Origin: Quillaja saponaria
Lineage: Eukaryota; Streptophyta; Magnoliopsida; Fabales; Quillajaceae
Length of the DNA stretch: 64,000 nt
Assembly (NCBI GenBank): GCA_029379385.1
Contig: CM055614.1
Coordinates: 14,079,528 to 14,143,527 of the forward strand
Direction: 5' to 3'
The position numbers and the translations under genes are program-made. Position 1 is the first letter of the stretch. Each line of letters begins with the position of its first letter. Shown here in pieces: positions 1 to 11,334 of the stretch. A model generated the notes under the pieces. The model searched no databases and was not told the DNA's origin. It worked only from the letters and a program-made list of their open reading frames with translations.

Positions 1-1000
1 CTTTATGTGAAGGCACATGAAAATTGTAATGTTTTATTTGTTCGCCTTTATGTGGATGATCGAATTTTTACAGGAAATAATCTAATCATGTTTGAAGATT
101 TCAAAAAGGCAATGACTTGTCAATTTGAGATGACTGACATGGGGCTAATGTCTTACTACTTGGGCTTTAAAGTGAAGCAAAATGATGGTAAAATTTTTAT
201 TTCACAAGAACGCTATGCAAAAGATGTTCTTAAGAAATTCCAAATGCTTGATAGCAACTCCGTTAATACACCCATGGAACGTGGAGTGATGTTGTCGAAG
301 CATGATGTTGGAGAAAAGGTAGATCCCACATTATTTAGAAGTCTTGTTGGAAGTTTGAGATACTTGACTTGCACAAGGCTAGACATTTTGTATGCTGTTG
401 GAGTAGTGAGTCGTTATATGTAATCTCCTACTTCTTCTCACATGAAAACAACCAAAAGAATTCTTCGTTACCTAAAAGGTACACTTGACTATGGCTTATT
501 TTATTCTTCTTCACATATTATTGATCGTGTGGGATACTGTGAGAGTGATTTTGCCGTAGATTTGGACGATAGAAAAAGCACCACAGGTTTTGTATTTTTC
601 ATGGGAAATAATACAATTTCTTAGGTTTCAAAGAAGCAGCCAATTGTTACTCCTTCAACTTGTGAGGCTGAATATGTTGCTGCTACCTCTTGTACTTGTC
701 ATGTCATTTGGTTAAGAAGATTGTTGAAGGAGCTACAAGAGCCACAAAAATAACCAACCCAAATTTTTGTTGAAAACAAGTCTGCACTAGCTTTGGCAAA
801 GAACCCTGTCTTCCATGATAGAAGCAAGCATATAAACACAAGGTATCATTTCATCCATGAGTGTATTGCCAAGAAAGAAGTGGAAGTCAAATTTGTGAAG
901 TCTCTTGGTCAAGTTACTGATATTTTTACAAAACCACTTAAATTTGAAGTCTTTCAATGATTGAGATAATTGCTTAGAGTTAGAAAGGAAAATTAAGTTT
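1..1000 (+). pseudogene. Ty1/copia pol remnant: reverse transcriptase C-terminus and RNase H
   Basis: One reading frame, opened at position 7, carries the end of a copia reverse transcriptase followed by RNase H. The YVDD catalytic motif lies near codons 16-19. The RNase H signature (DLDDRKSTTGF), the STCEAEYVAA block and the ENKSALALAKNP / DRSKHI block follow in the normal order. In-frame stops at 421-423, 622-624, 751-753 and 958-960 show that the element is dead; the one at 622 replaces the tryptophan of the usual ISW motif. The 5' part of the element lies beyond the left edge. A polypurine tract (about 1001-1009) and the LTR come directly after. Family assignment is firm; lineage within copia is not determined. 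Confidence 0.93.
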
Positions 1001-1009
1001 AAGGGGAAG

Positions 1010-1410
1010 TGCTGAAAATAATAAACTTTATTTTCCTATAATAAATTGTTAGTGGAAGTTAGAAAGGTGTGAGTTATTTTGATATAATGAGTTTTAAGAG
1101 GTAGTTAATTTCTTATAATGGGTGGCTATAAATTATTATGTGCTAATGGAAGCTTTTTTTTTTTTTTTTGGTTGTTAATGTGTAATAAAATTGTAGTAAT
1201 GAGTTAGAGTCTTTAATGTCTAGGGTAATGCGTGTTAAAATCATATTAGTGCACATTTAATTGTGTGATTTTAGAGTTACTATTATGAGTCTTATAAATA
1301 CCTATTGTATGTTTTCAATTTGATATCAAGAAAAGTAAAAGTTGTATTTTGAGTATTCCAATTTGTTCATCTTCTTCAATCTATGTGTTGTGCTCACCAC
1401 ATTTCTATCA
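1010..1410 (+). repeat. 3' LTR of the copia element
   Basis: This 401-bp segment starts with TG just after a polypurine tract (AAGGGGAAG) and ends with CA at 1410. It holds a TATA-like TTATAAATA near 1292. Beyond 1410 the sequence matches host flank also found at 26823 and 34587, which supports the right boundary. The left LTR is outside the window, so the target-site duplication cannot be checked. Confidence 0.75.
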
Positions 1411-1503
1411 AGGCTGTATTTGCAGCATCTTCCTCTAGTACTTTTTGAATCTCAATGGGAGGGACCTGTAGAAGAACTAAATGGTTTGAGTATGATAACC
1501 CTA
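1411..1503 (-). pseudogene. Minus-strand coding-like fragment, copy 1 of 3
   Basis: Read on the minus strand this stretch is open and contains the peptide core PPIEIQKVLEEDAANTA. The same core is found at 26795-26917 and 34561-34692. The copia LTR was inserted at its downstream edge. I do not recognise the protein. It is probably a displaced exon fragment that travels with the receptor cluster's flank. Confidence 0.5.
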
Positions 1504-1566
1504 TCTTAAAGCCTAGTCAGTGGGAGTTGTCCCCACTGGCTTTTAAAAATTATATATGTAATGGAA

Positions 1567-1862
1567 AATTTCAAATTTTAGAGACTTTTAAAATTAAGAA
1601 TTGCATTTTGGTGGATAAGATTTTTTATTTTCGAGAGCTACATGATGGGAAAACACTTGCAAGGGAAATTCCTTGTCATTTGAAATATTTACCAAAAATG
1701 AAGCATATATGTACTGGAAATCATAACGAATTGAGTTCTCTGAATATTTCAAGATTTACAAGATGTAGAAGTTAAAGAAAGCAAAAACTGCAGTTATATC
1801 TTTCCAGCCTCTATGGAAAAATGTCTCAAACAACTAGAGTAGCTCAAAATTGTTTCTTGGAG
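1567..1862 (+). pseudogene. Isolated LRR fragment of the CNL receptor (exon 2 type)
   Basis: The sequence aligns closely with part of exon 2 of the intact receptor (about 22256-22560). Shared features include FQ-LETF-IKNCILV, KIFYFRELHDGKTLA and IPCHLKYL. A short in-frame deletion removes the residues between KYL and PKMKHIC, and a frameshift follows near 1740. Homology continues in another frame as far as the segment matching EKLKI. It breaks at about 1862, where sequence matching the HSFA8 5' leader begins. No NB-ARC is nearby, so this is a relic of a further receptor copy. Confidence 0.85.
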
Positions 1863-1867
1863 GGTAC

Positions 1868-2340
1868 TTGAAATTTCCATTCTATCCGTATAATTTTCTC
1901 TCCCAATTTTTTTTTCCCTTCAATCCAACTATCCAAATATTTTCTTTAAGAAAAAGTTTTGCTTATAATTTGGCTACTACTACTTCCATTTTCGAGTGAA
2001 TTCTTCTAATTCCATGGAATTGATCGTGTTCGAGACACTCAGTTCAAGCTATGAAGAAAAATATAGGCAGAAAATGGGTCTTCTCTTGCTTCGATGCCCC
2101 CATTTCCCGAGGAAATGTTATCAAATGATGGACGATGAGGCCATGAACTTGATCATATCGTGGAGCCAGAACAATGATAGCTTTGTTATCTACGACATGA
2201 CTGAGTTCTAAGTGCGTTTGCTTGCAGAGTATTTCAAGCACAACAATTTCTCTAGCTTCATCAGGCACCTCAATATCTATGTGAGTTTCTTTAATGTTTT
2301 TGCTTTTCCTTAAATAGGTTACTCTTTTTTGCTTAGTAAA
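1868..2340 (+). pseudogene. Broken duplicate of HSFA8 leader and exon 1
   Basis: This segment matches 54310-54720: part of the 5' leader, all of coding exon 1 and the start of intron 1. The position equivalent to the start codon is 2051. A one-base insertion shifts the frame within the first seven codons. Further indels follow, the DNA-binding domain tryptophan of the FVIWD block is tyrosine, and a stop (about 2208-2210) interrupts the block corresponding to [10 protein letters not shown]. The donor after NIY is GTGAGT at 2281. The rest of the gene is absent, so no functional factor can be made. It abuts a receptor LRR fragment, a fusion of two unrelated gene pieces. Confidence 0.9.
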
Positions 2341-3087
2341 AGTGTTTTGCTTCATTAATATCATCCTCCTCTATTAGAGATTCAACTAAGCGAGAGCTAG
2401 CACATATCCTAAATGTCATATCTACATCTTTCAATTTTAAAGAAATGTATGTAAATTTTTCCTAAAGATTAATAATTTGATCAATTGTGTGGACTATTTC
2501 GTTACAAGCTAGACATATGAATAGATTACTAATACATTAATCTAATCATTGCACGTTTGATTTGGAGTAACAATTTGTGGAACAAAGAAGGAGACTCCAA
2601 GCACCCCTGTTCAATTATCAAACTAGTTGCACCAATGAAAGCTTCAAAGATTAGAAGTTTAATCTTAGATTTTAATATGTTTATGATACTTGATTCACCT
2701 ATGAGTCCTAGGTATAAAAAAATTTATTTATTCCATTGCATTTCATGTTATGCATTATCCCTAATTTTCTCAATATTGATATCAAAGCCTCTAGGTTGTT
2801 TTCAATTAAGCTATATGATTTTGATCTTTATTGATGTTTGTATTATTGAAGCATGTTGTAGTTTTTGATTAAATTTGTCTTTTTATGAAAACCTTAAATA
2901 TTTTATGGTTTTAGAGTTTCAGGGTTTTGGAATTTCTTTTCCAAGACGAATGTTAGGCCATATAGCATGTAGGATATGCCAAAGGCAAGCTGCCATGCAC
3001 ACCAAGTTTAGGTAGGCACGCGAGGCATGCCTTGCTAGGTAGGCGCGCTCGCTCAAGCCTACTGCTAGGCTCTAGGCCACACAAGCA
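2341..3087. other. Intergenic, no gene recognised
   Basis: A/T-rich sequence without a supported gene. The open stretch at 2557-2868 has no recognisable motif. At 2950-3080 there is a G/C-richer patch with recurring AGGCA / GGCACGC / GGCGCGC words, probably a low-complexity transposon tail. Confidence 0.5.
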
Positions 3088-3546
3088 TACTACAAGAAAT
3101 AACAATATCTGCATCACCAATTGCCAAATATAGAAAGCCATATCATAGACACCAAAGGCCAGTTGTGTATGTCTCTAGACACGGTAACTCTAGACTCAGA
3201 TACTATTATCTTCGTCTGTGCAAACACAGATGATATCTATGTTTGTCAAGCAGGCGCAATATGTAAATTAAAAAATTTATATAAATAAAAATATTACACA
3301 AAATCATCCTAACAATGTTTATAATAAATTAAATAACTAATACATAAACCTAATAATCATATTCCTAACCTTCAGTACCTGAATGAAAGATTTTGAAGCT
3401 AAACCTATACAAGTAATTGTTGATATTGGCATTTGTTGAGACGTAGATGAAGATAATCAAATTGCAGATGCAGATAGTTACTACCAACATCTGCATTTTT
3501 TAAGTCTGCTTTAGTGCATGTGCAAATGTAGCAATTTCTTGTAGTG
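3088..3546. mobile_element. Small non-autonomous CACTA element
   Basis: The ends are (T/C)ACTACAAGAAAT at 3088 and ATTTCTTGTAGTG at 3546, inverted repeats of the CACTA (En/Spm) type. The 3-bp flanks are identical: GCA at 3085-3087 and GCA at 3547-3549, the target duplication expected for this superfamily. The first base is T instead of C. Subterminal motifs of the form ATCTGCAT recur near both ends. At 459 bp it has no room for a transposase and must have moved in trans. Confidence 0.88.
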
Positions 3547-3739
3547 GCAACTTACCCAGCCAAGATAGCAGTCGTGTAATCCCAAAGTGTTGAGGTTTGT
3601 TTTACAAAATCATGCATAAAAATGGGTTTAAAAAATAATTAAATTATTTTCTCTTAATTGTTAATGGAATTTAATTTATAACATGTTGATCCATAAGAAC
3701 TAGGGATGTGACTCACATTAAGTGCATTAAGATGAGGGG

Positions 3740-4392
3740 CAAAGGTTTAAGTTAAGGAAGATGAGATCGTGAGAGATGGCACTCTTACTTCATTACATTA
3801 TTTAATGGAGTTTCAAGTGATTGTTGGAGAACTAGATAACGCAATCAATGATGTGAACCATAAATTTGTTTGTTGGATTAGAACATATGAGGTTAAAGAA
3901 AAGATAAAAAGTGATAAGAGAATGAGACTAAATGGTAACCCTATAAAGATTTGGAGATACCTAGAAGATGTTGAAGTAACTTGCCTCACAAATCTTTTTA
4001 ACAAGATTTTAATAACAAAGAAAATGTCTGATGAGTAGAGGAATAATATGTTGATTTCTCTTTATAAGAATAAAGAAAATATACAAAGTTGTACTAATTA
4101 TCGTGAGGTACAATGTAACCATGGGAGATGGTAATTGAACGTTAGCTTAGGATTGAGACTTTATTTTTGAAATTCAATTAGGATTTATGCAAAGAAAATA
4201 TATAATGGAGGCTATTTTATTACTTAAAAAATTAATGGAGAAATATTTAGAAAAGAAGAATAATCTTCATATGACCTTTATTGATTTAAAAAAAAGCGTA
4301 TGATATAGTGTTGACACAAATTTTATGTTAGGTTTTTAAAAAGAAAAAAAATCTCAACTAAATATGTAGAAATTATTAAGGATATGTATGGG
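3740..4392 (+). pseudogene. LINE reverse transcriptase remnant, 5' part
   Basis: Translation gives recognisable plant non-LTR reverse transcriptase blocks despite stops and frameshifts: NGNPIKIWRYL, LTNLFNKILITKKM, SLYKNKENIQSCTNYR, LGFMQRKYIMEAI, HMTFIDLKKAYDIV and IIKDMY. These correspond to the region from the early palm domain to the segment after the first catalytic Asp block (FIDLKKAYD). The copy stops abruptly at DMY where the CACTA element starting at 4393 is inserted. The same reading continues at 11335. The 5' limit is uncertain. Confidence 0.85.
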
Positions 4393-6396
4393 CACTACAA
4401 GAAAATTAAGTATTAGCGACCGCTAAATGCGGTCTTTAATAGTCCAATTCTGATATCTGATACACGATCTCATATACCCTAGCGTCTAATGCTATCCCTT
4501 AGAGATCCCCTTAGAGATCACGCGATCTCTAATACTATTAGAGACTGCAATTTTTACTATCAGAGACTCATTTTGTAGTCTCTATTATGGTCTCCTTTGC
4601 TCTTTTTATCTTGTTATCAGAGACATCTTTAAAGGCTGGGTTGCGGTCTCTGATAGTTAGTCTCAGTTAGTTTTCAAAGACTGCTATCAGACTCTGATGA
4701 TGGGTGTCTGATATCTTCAGAGACTACTTGCAGTCGTTGATAGTAGGTTTCTGATAGCCTGAAAATAAATTTCTAGTTATCAAAGACCATTTTTGTAGTA
4801 TCTGACAATATAACATAAAATTATAATATCATTATTGAAAATATAATTTTTGGAATTAAAATAGTTGTTAATTTCAAAAATAACAACTATAATACAAAAT
4901 TAGAATTTTAAAATCATATGTATTTATTAATAAAAACGTGACATTACAAATCAATTCAAGACTTTATAGTATCAAATTTATCTATATTAAAAAGTTCAAA
5001 TAACAAAAAATTAAAATTGAGCTTGTTCCAAATCAGTATCATGTTGTTGATCACGTGATTCTTCCTTGTGGAACTGTTGAGCCTTCGAAGATGAAGGAAT
5101 AGCCTATACTGAAACAACATTATAGGAAGCAATTTCATATTACTTTGGCACGCAATTAATTAGTAAGTTAAAAAATACTTGGTAACATAACAAGATTCAC
5201 ATATGTATACACAAACCAGTATCCAATGATAAAACCATTACAAATACTTAGCAGAAATAAAACCTTTGACATATGTATGTCAAGCAAAGCAGCTATGTTA
5301 TTTATGATTCAGAACCAGATAATAAAAGCTTATATTTACATTAAGTCATTATACTTCTGTTTATAGTTCATGCATAATTCCTAATGATTGAAGAGGAGCA
5401 TAAACTTCTAGAAAAGAAAAAAAGAACAAGAAAAAGGATGTTGCAAGTCTATGGCCAGTTCAACAAGGAGTCTAGAAATACTCAACTTCCTTTGCCACCT
5501 CTCATCTCCCTAACACAAAAGACATAAAATAATAATAATAATAGAGTACAATACTCTAACCAATCATGCATGAGGAGGATCTACCGCACATGAGCTACTT
5601 CAAAGCTAATGAAATCCAAATTTTTCTACATAAAGAACAAGTATATAATAGGGATAACACTAGACAATGGAGATTAAGATATTTCTTGTTTCCAATAGAC
5701 ATATGAAACAATTTATTATTTTATCATACATATGCAGTAGTATAATTGAGTGAACTAGGCATTGAAGCACAAAGGCATCCACCAATTCAGGGATTTTTTT
5801 TTTTTTTTTAAAGTTCATGTGCTAAATTCCATTTCCATTGCAAATCAAATGAATTGAATTTTATAGAATGAACTAATATGATCCCAGAATGAAGAAGAAG
5901 GGTTAAGGTAGGTTGATAGCTAGCTTAAAACTTTGTCAAAGTTCATAAACATGAATCTAAGGCAAAGCTTCTTCTTGTTGTAGGTTCCAAACCAAGTGTT
6001 TACCTTCAAAAGGTAACCAGAAAAATAGCAAATGATAGTTTGTATCTCTACAATAATTAGGTCAAATCAAATTAGTCAAAATGTGAAGAATAACATTACA
6101 ATTCTAACAATACAATCAATGGGATCACTAATCATATTCCCAAATAACAACAAACTAAACCCTAAATAGAAAGGCAGGAAGTGCAACAAATCCTAGTATA
6201 AAAGGAAAAAGCAATCATTAATCCACAACAACAAAAAATTACCAAATAGAGGGATATACATACTGTAGGAACCGAGCTCAGCTAGATGGCTACCTACTAC
6301 ATATACATACTATAAGAAACTAGCTAACATGTACTTAATAGAAAAATTGCAGCAACACTAAACTAAACAACAGTTAATGTTTATGTAGGAACTTAC

Positions 6397-6527
6397 ATGT
6401 GGTGATGCCGATGGAAGGTAAGGCACTCTGGGAAGATGTCCAATCAATGCGTAGACTTTCTTCCAAACTAGTCGATCAACTTTCTCTTCAGAAAACTTAG
6501 TTTTGCAAGATGATATCCCAACTGGAC
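6397..6527 (-). pseudogene. Exon-like coding patch inside the CACTA element
   Basis: On the minus strand about 43 codons are open between an AG (after AAAGAG) and a good donor (ATG|GTAAGT-like, ACTTAC at 6391-6396 on the plus strand). The peptide includes KFSEEKVDRLVWKKVYALIG and HLPRVPYLPSASPH, which looks like real protein rather than random translation. I do not recognise the family. It is either a degraded exon of the element's own gene or a captured host exon. Confidence 0.35.
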
Positions 6528-8102
6528 CTCTTTATTTATGTGGCAAAACAAAGAGAATTACATATCTTTCACAATTTGAAGATAATTTTCCCTTAACCAA
6601 TTTTGAATGGAGCCATAATCTCATAAGTAACAGATGAACAATATCTTAGGAGGCTTCTCTTGGTTATAATCTTAAGCAGCAACAAAATCTAGATATTTAA
6701 AGAGGCCATCTCCATTTCCTATTCTAACAAAGTCTGATGGTTACAATTTTGAACTGCAACAAGTTTGGCCAAAATGAATATTGTCTTGTAAAGAACATGG
6801 AAAGGTTCCAGCAACAGACAACATTATTTCTATTGCAAAGTCTGATGATGGTTTCTAATTTGATTGATTACGTTCTTCAATTGTCTCCATCAAGCCTACA
6901 TTATTGACAAGTGACAATCATAACAAAGTTTAAGGCATATGTCAAACCTTCCCCACAGACTCACAATTATTAAAGCATTTGAATCTGTATATAAACATTG
7001 TAGACAATTGTTGATTAATAGTTTTGATACATAAATATTTCCATTAACAAAGTTATGAAAGAAGGGGTAATGCAATTGTCAGTAGTCAGACTGAAACAAT
7101 GTCTAGCATGATATCTCTAGAATAGACAATGTATAGTCATGACGAAATTTTTTATCAATTTCCCATACCATGCATTTACTAGAATTTATCAACAGAAAAA
7201 GGAAATCACTATTTACTTCTTTCTATCACCTCTGAAGGTTGGCTTCCGATCTTATGATTCCTTGAGAAGATAAAATAATTTTTTTTTTATCTGCGGAGGA
7301 AAGCAAAAAGAATAATCTTGTGCTGAAAATTCCTATATGTGGAGAGGATTACAAAAATCATATTAGTCTATACAATTTGAAAATTTCTCACATGGTGTAA
7401 TTGGTTATGTTAACTTGTAAGTTTCATCGTAACCCATTTTTAATCATGGTGAAAATGGGTTAAGATTAAATAATTTTTTTTGGTAAGTTAGAACGGAATT
7501 GGGAGATTAACACCCTAGTAAACATTTTGAGAATTAGAAATAATAAATTAAAAAGGTGTTTTTATCAATTAAACAACTATCTTATTGGAAGGATTAAACA
7601 AATTAAACTACATACTGGCCATCCTTAATTACAATTCTTGATTTCTCATTGCAAAGTTTAGTATGAACATAATTAAGGGAAATCAAACTACTTCACTTAT
7701 GCCAATGCCTAGATTCCTTCAATTATTTTGTTTGAAGATTCTCAAGAGGCAGAGTTACATTTTTCTTTTTTTAATGGAGAATAAGCAAAATTTACTTGAA
7801 TGGAGGATAGGAGAGAAAGCAGTGGATTTTTTGGTGCATAAAGCAACGGGATTTAAATTACCCTTTTGAATATTATTTTTTTTAAAAATAATAATAATAA
7901 TAATATTTAATCTTAACACAAATTGATCATCTATAAAGTTGAAGTTGAGACATCAAGAATCTCAATTTTTTCCTTAATTCCCTGACTTCTGAAATTATAC
8001 TAGAATGATGCCATGAATAGGACAGACTTTCAAACAAATTATGGGGAGGAACATTTGATCAAAGGATCATCTTCCCACTAAAAAAGTTTTTTTTTTTTTT
8101 TT

Positions 8103-8216
8103 TAGTTCTAGAACTCTACAATACCTATTTAGGCTTGATTTGATAATCAGGTCTCAAATTTTTAGTTCTAGGACTCTACAATACCTATGTAGGCTTGATT
8201 TGATAATTATGTCATT
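8103..8216. repeat. Two-copy tandem repeat, about 57 bp
   Basis: TTTAGTTCTAGAACTCTACA and the following bases to GATTTGATAAT recur almost unchanged in direct succession (about 8103-8159 and 8160-8216), just after a poly-T run. It lies inside the large CACTA element. Confidence 0.7.
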
Positions 8217-10544
8217 TTTTTGAGATGTTGCACCTCGTGTGGCTCTGAAGCTAACACTGTCAAATATAAAACAATAACTTCACTTTTATTTTACTGCAAG
8301 CCTTAATTAGATATCATGGCCTCAAGACATACTCCAGCAACACTACCACCAAGATCAGTGAGTTACAAACTGCTCTCTGTGTTACTAGTCACTGTTGCCC
8401 TCAATAACAAGGAAATAATTATTAAGGCACATTGAGAACCTGATAAGTTATACTGTTATGTACATTATTTGTTATCTATTGAAGTTAAAGAGAATTCTAA
8501 AGCGCATTTTTTAGACTTTTAGCATGCTCCAAAACTACAAAATTCTTTTAACGCCCAACAGAGAAAAATAGTATACCATTTCAGAATCTGACTGTAGTAA
8601 CATATTAAAAAAAAAGTGGGTAATATAAAGTGAGTTATACTATCAGAACAGTAAGTAAAGAGTTCAAAAGCAAAAAACTTTTTGCTTATACTATTCAAGT
8701 CATAAGATCAATGACAGAACCCAATTGTCATCTAAAAAATTCCTCCTCTGATCTATATGCTATAAAACTCATCCAAGACATGTATAAAGTGAGTACCAAG
8801 TGTTTAGGGTACCATTTTGGTAGAACAGTCCATAAAGCCAAATATCACTAATTATTATGTTCATAATGCAGGACAGGAACAAATATCTATAGGATGCTGT
8901 AAACACTTTATATTGAATATTTTTTATTTTTTATTTTATAACAAAGAACATCTTCAAGATTTAGCACCCAGATAATAGATATCAGGACTGTTATAATAAA
9001 TTCTCTTCTTTAACTAATTGTATCCATTTATACTACTATAATATTATTGTCAGGACAAAGAGATACCTTTGATTGTAAAAAAATTCAAAGTCATGCTCTC
9101 GCCAAGCTTGGCATCTTCAATCCACCATTATGATAATATACCACCAACTTTATAGGAAAAGAGATGAACATGTCTCAATGATAGCATCCCCGAAAAAAGA
9201 GCCTAGCTGCCAAGCTTAGAGTGGTTTCCTATATAATAGATCTTTCAATAAAAATGCCAATTGAAACCACAACAGAAACAAGAAGCATCTAATATGACCA
9301 GTCACAAAGAAGAGATGCAAACTAAGACCGAATCTTTTCAATCAATAGTCCCCGGTTTTCCTTTTTTTGTCCCAGAATGTTTCATAGTTGATCTAGGTTG
9401 ACAATAGATTGAATAGGGTTAAAATATGGTGTTTTTCAAAGTAAATCGAAACCAATCTAAATCTAAAAATCATAATATGATCCGTATTTAATATGAAAAA
9501 TAAATTAGACATATAAAAAATTTATTTAAAGTGAACATTTGACACTATCCAACAGAAAGGATCCTAAGTTTCGTCATTTCATCATTTACAAAACCATCTT
9601 CCTGCTATGTGAATGAGAGATAGAGGGAGACAATTTTAATTTTAATGGGCAAACCAGTAAGAAAAGAATGTTTTAAAATTTTATCATAAGCACCTAGCAA
9701 TGATACAAAAAACACACTTTTGACCAGCACAATATAGCAAGAAATCAATTTTAAAAACTACTTCAACACCATATGATTGCACTGCTACAGATTATAAGAT
9801 GATTAGTCCACAGTACTCCAGCTTGTTCCAAAGATACCCAAGAAAGAATTTTCTCAGGGATGAGATGTTAAAGGGAAAATGAGTGATTGGAAAAGTTGTC
9901 AACTTGAAAATTTTTTTTTGTTGTTCAGTTCAAGAAAATGGTTCTCGTTGGTACATCGAAAACGCCATTGTTCAATTCAATTTAGATGAAGCCTTTTATC
10001 TTTGGTGGGGAATCCCCTAAGATGGTTATCAAACAGCTACGAGTAGCTAGCATGTAGACGATAGGATTACTTAGCTAAACCAAGAAAAAAAAAAAAACAT
10101 AAAAAGATTCTCAGGATAATTCCTCCAACTGGTTTTTTGTTTCAATAATTTTTTTCTGACTCGTGGACTTAGTCCTTCTTTACTGCATATGATTGTTTAT
10201 TCTGCTTTTATCTATCTGTATTGTATCTCAAAAGCATAAGCTCATAATTCTTCTGTATCAGCTTGTACTGCTTTGGACCAAATTCTAGTTCATAAGCATA
10301 TACTTAGCAGTCAAAAACAAGAAGCATGGAGAACACATCAGGCGGCAGCGAATTTGAGGGAACAGGAAGCATAAAATCAGCCTTGGAATATGCATAAGAA
10401 ATTATCACATGCAGCCATTGGAGCATTTTGTCAAACCTGTGGTGGACCAGTCATTATAGCATATGAAAAAAAAAAAAATGGAAGTGACCAGTCTAAGTGA
10501 CCGTGATATCTAGATAAAAAAACATACCTGGAGGATGCTTGGAT

Positions 10545-10990
10545 GATTAGGAGGCTGTGGCTAACGCTTTAGCTGCAGATGACAAGCAACAAAATCCGTG
10601 GCATGAGTGGCCTGCAGCCCATGAACCTGTTGTGCAAATGGTTTCTCATACCAATGTGTTGGTTCCTAGGGCCCCAGGGAATACCCAAGCTTGGAGGCCA
10701 GATGATGATTTTCGCCCTCAGAGTTTGCCCAACCTATCTAAGCGGCACAGCGAGAGATTTCATCTTTGAACTTCACTATCAATAAGTGCTTCACTACTCC
10801 CTTGGTTTCCCCCATCCTTATGTACCGGTTACAGTGACGATGACGAGGTTAGATCTATCTCTCTTAAGTGCTACCTAATCCTGATTGGCATTATGGAGGA
10901 GGAGCAGGTGCTGGTACGTGGTGGACTAGGCGGTGGGTGAGTCTGATGGTGGCCTTGCGGTAGGACCTACAGAAGGAAGCACAATTAAAA
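10545..10990 (+). pseudogene. G/C-rich coding-like patch captured in the CACTA element
   Basis: Base composition is clearly richer in G and C than the rest of the element. One frame gives about 70 residues including DDKQQNPWHEWPAAHEP, VQMVSHTNVLVPRAPG and AWRPDDDFRPQSLPNLSKRH before a stop near 10768. The composition (many Pro, Trp, His) and lack of stops suggest an exon of a host protein of unknown family. CACTA elements are known to pick up host gene pieces. No splice-consistent continuation was found, so function is unlikely. Confidence 0.4.
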
Positions 10991-11334
10991 TGAGAACAGA
11001 TGAGGAGTTTTAGGGATTTTGATTTGGGTTTAATTATAGAGATCATTCCCTGATAAGTACTTCATGAAAAAAATAATAATAACTCTTCGAAGACCGCAAA
11101 AATGGTCGTTGATAATATGAATACGGTCTCTGATACTTTACTACAATTTGACATGAAATATAACCATTATCAGAGACCACGAAAATATCATCAAGAGTCA
11201 GGAGTTATGAATATTTGTTGATTTATCTGAGACAACATTTGGCTGTCTCTGAAACACAATTTGCAGTATACCATCAGAGACCCTTTTTTGCTATCTCTAA
11301 CAAGAAATCTCTGATACTTTATTTTCTTGTAGTG

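Larger units (their letters stand above)
4393..11334. mobile_element. Large CACTA element (6.94 kb) inserted in the LINE
   Basis: The left end is CACTACAAGAAAATTAAG at 4393 and the right end is TTTTCTTGTAGTG at 11334. Subterminal arrays of GAGACC / GGTCTC and TCTCTGATA words occupy about 4420-4800 and 11080-11320, as is usual for CACTA transposase binding regions. The flanking triplets are GGG (4390-4392) and GAG (11335-11337), a target duplication with one change. Removing the element plus one triplet restores the LINE reading DMY-E-GV. No intact transposase frame is visible, so the element is probably non-autonomous or decayed. It carries coding-like patches at 6397-6527 (minus) and 10545-10990 (plus). 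Confidence 0.88.

Noticed and set aside
5011..5108. Possible terminal exon of a CACTA transposase on the minus strand
   Set aside because: The coding-like frame has a stop right after the inferred acceptor, and no transposase motif is present.
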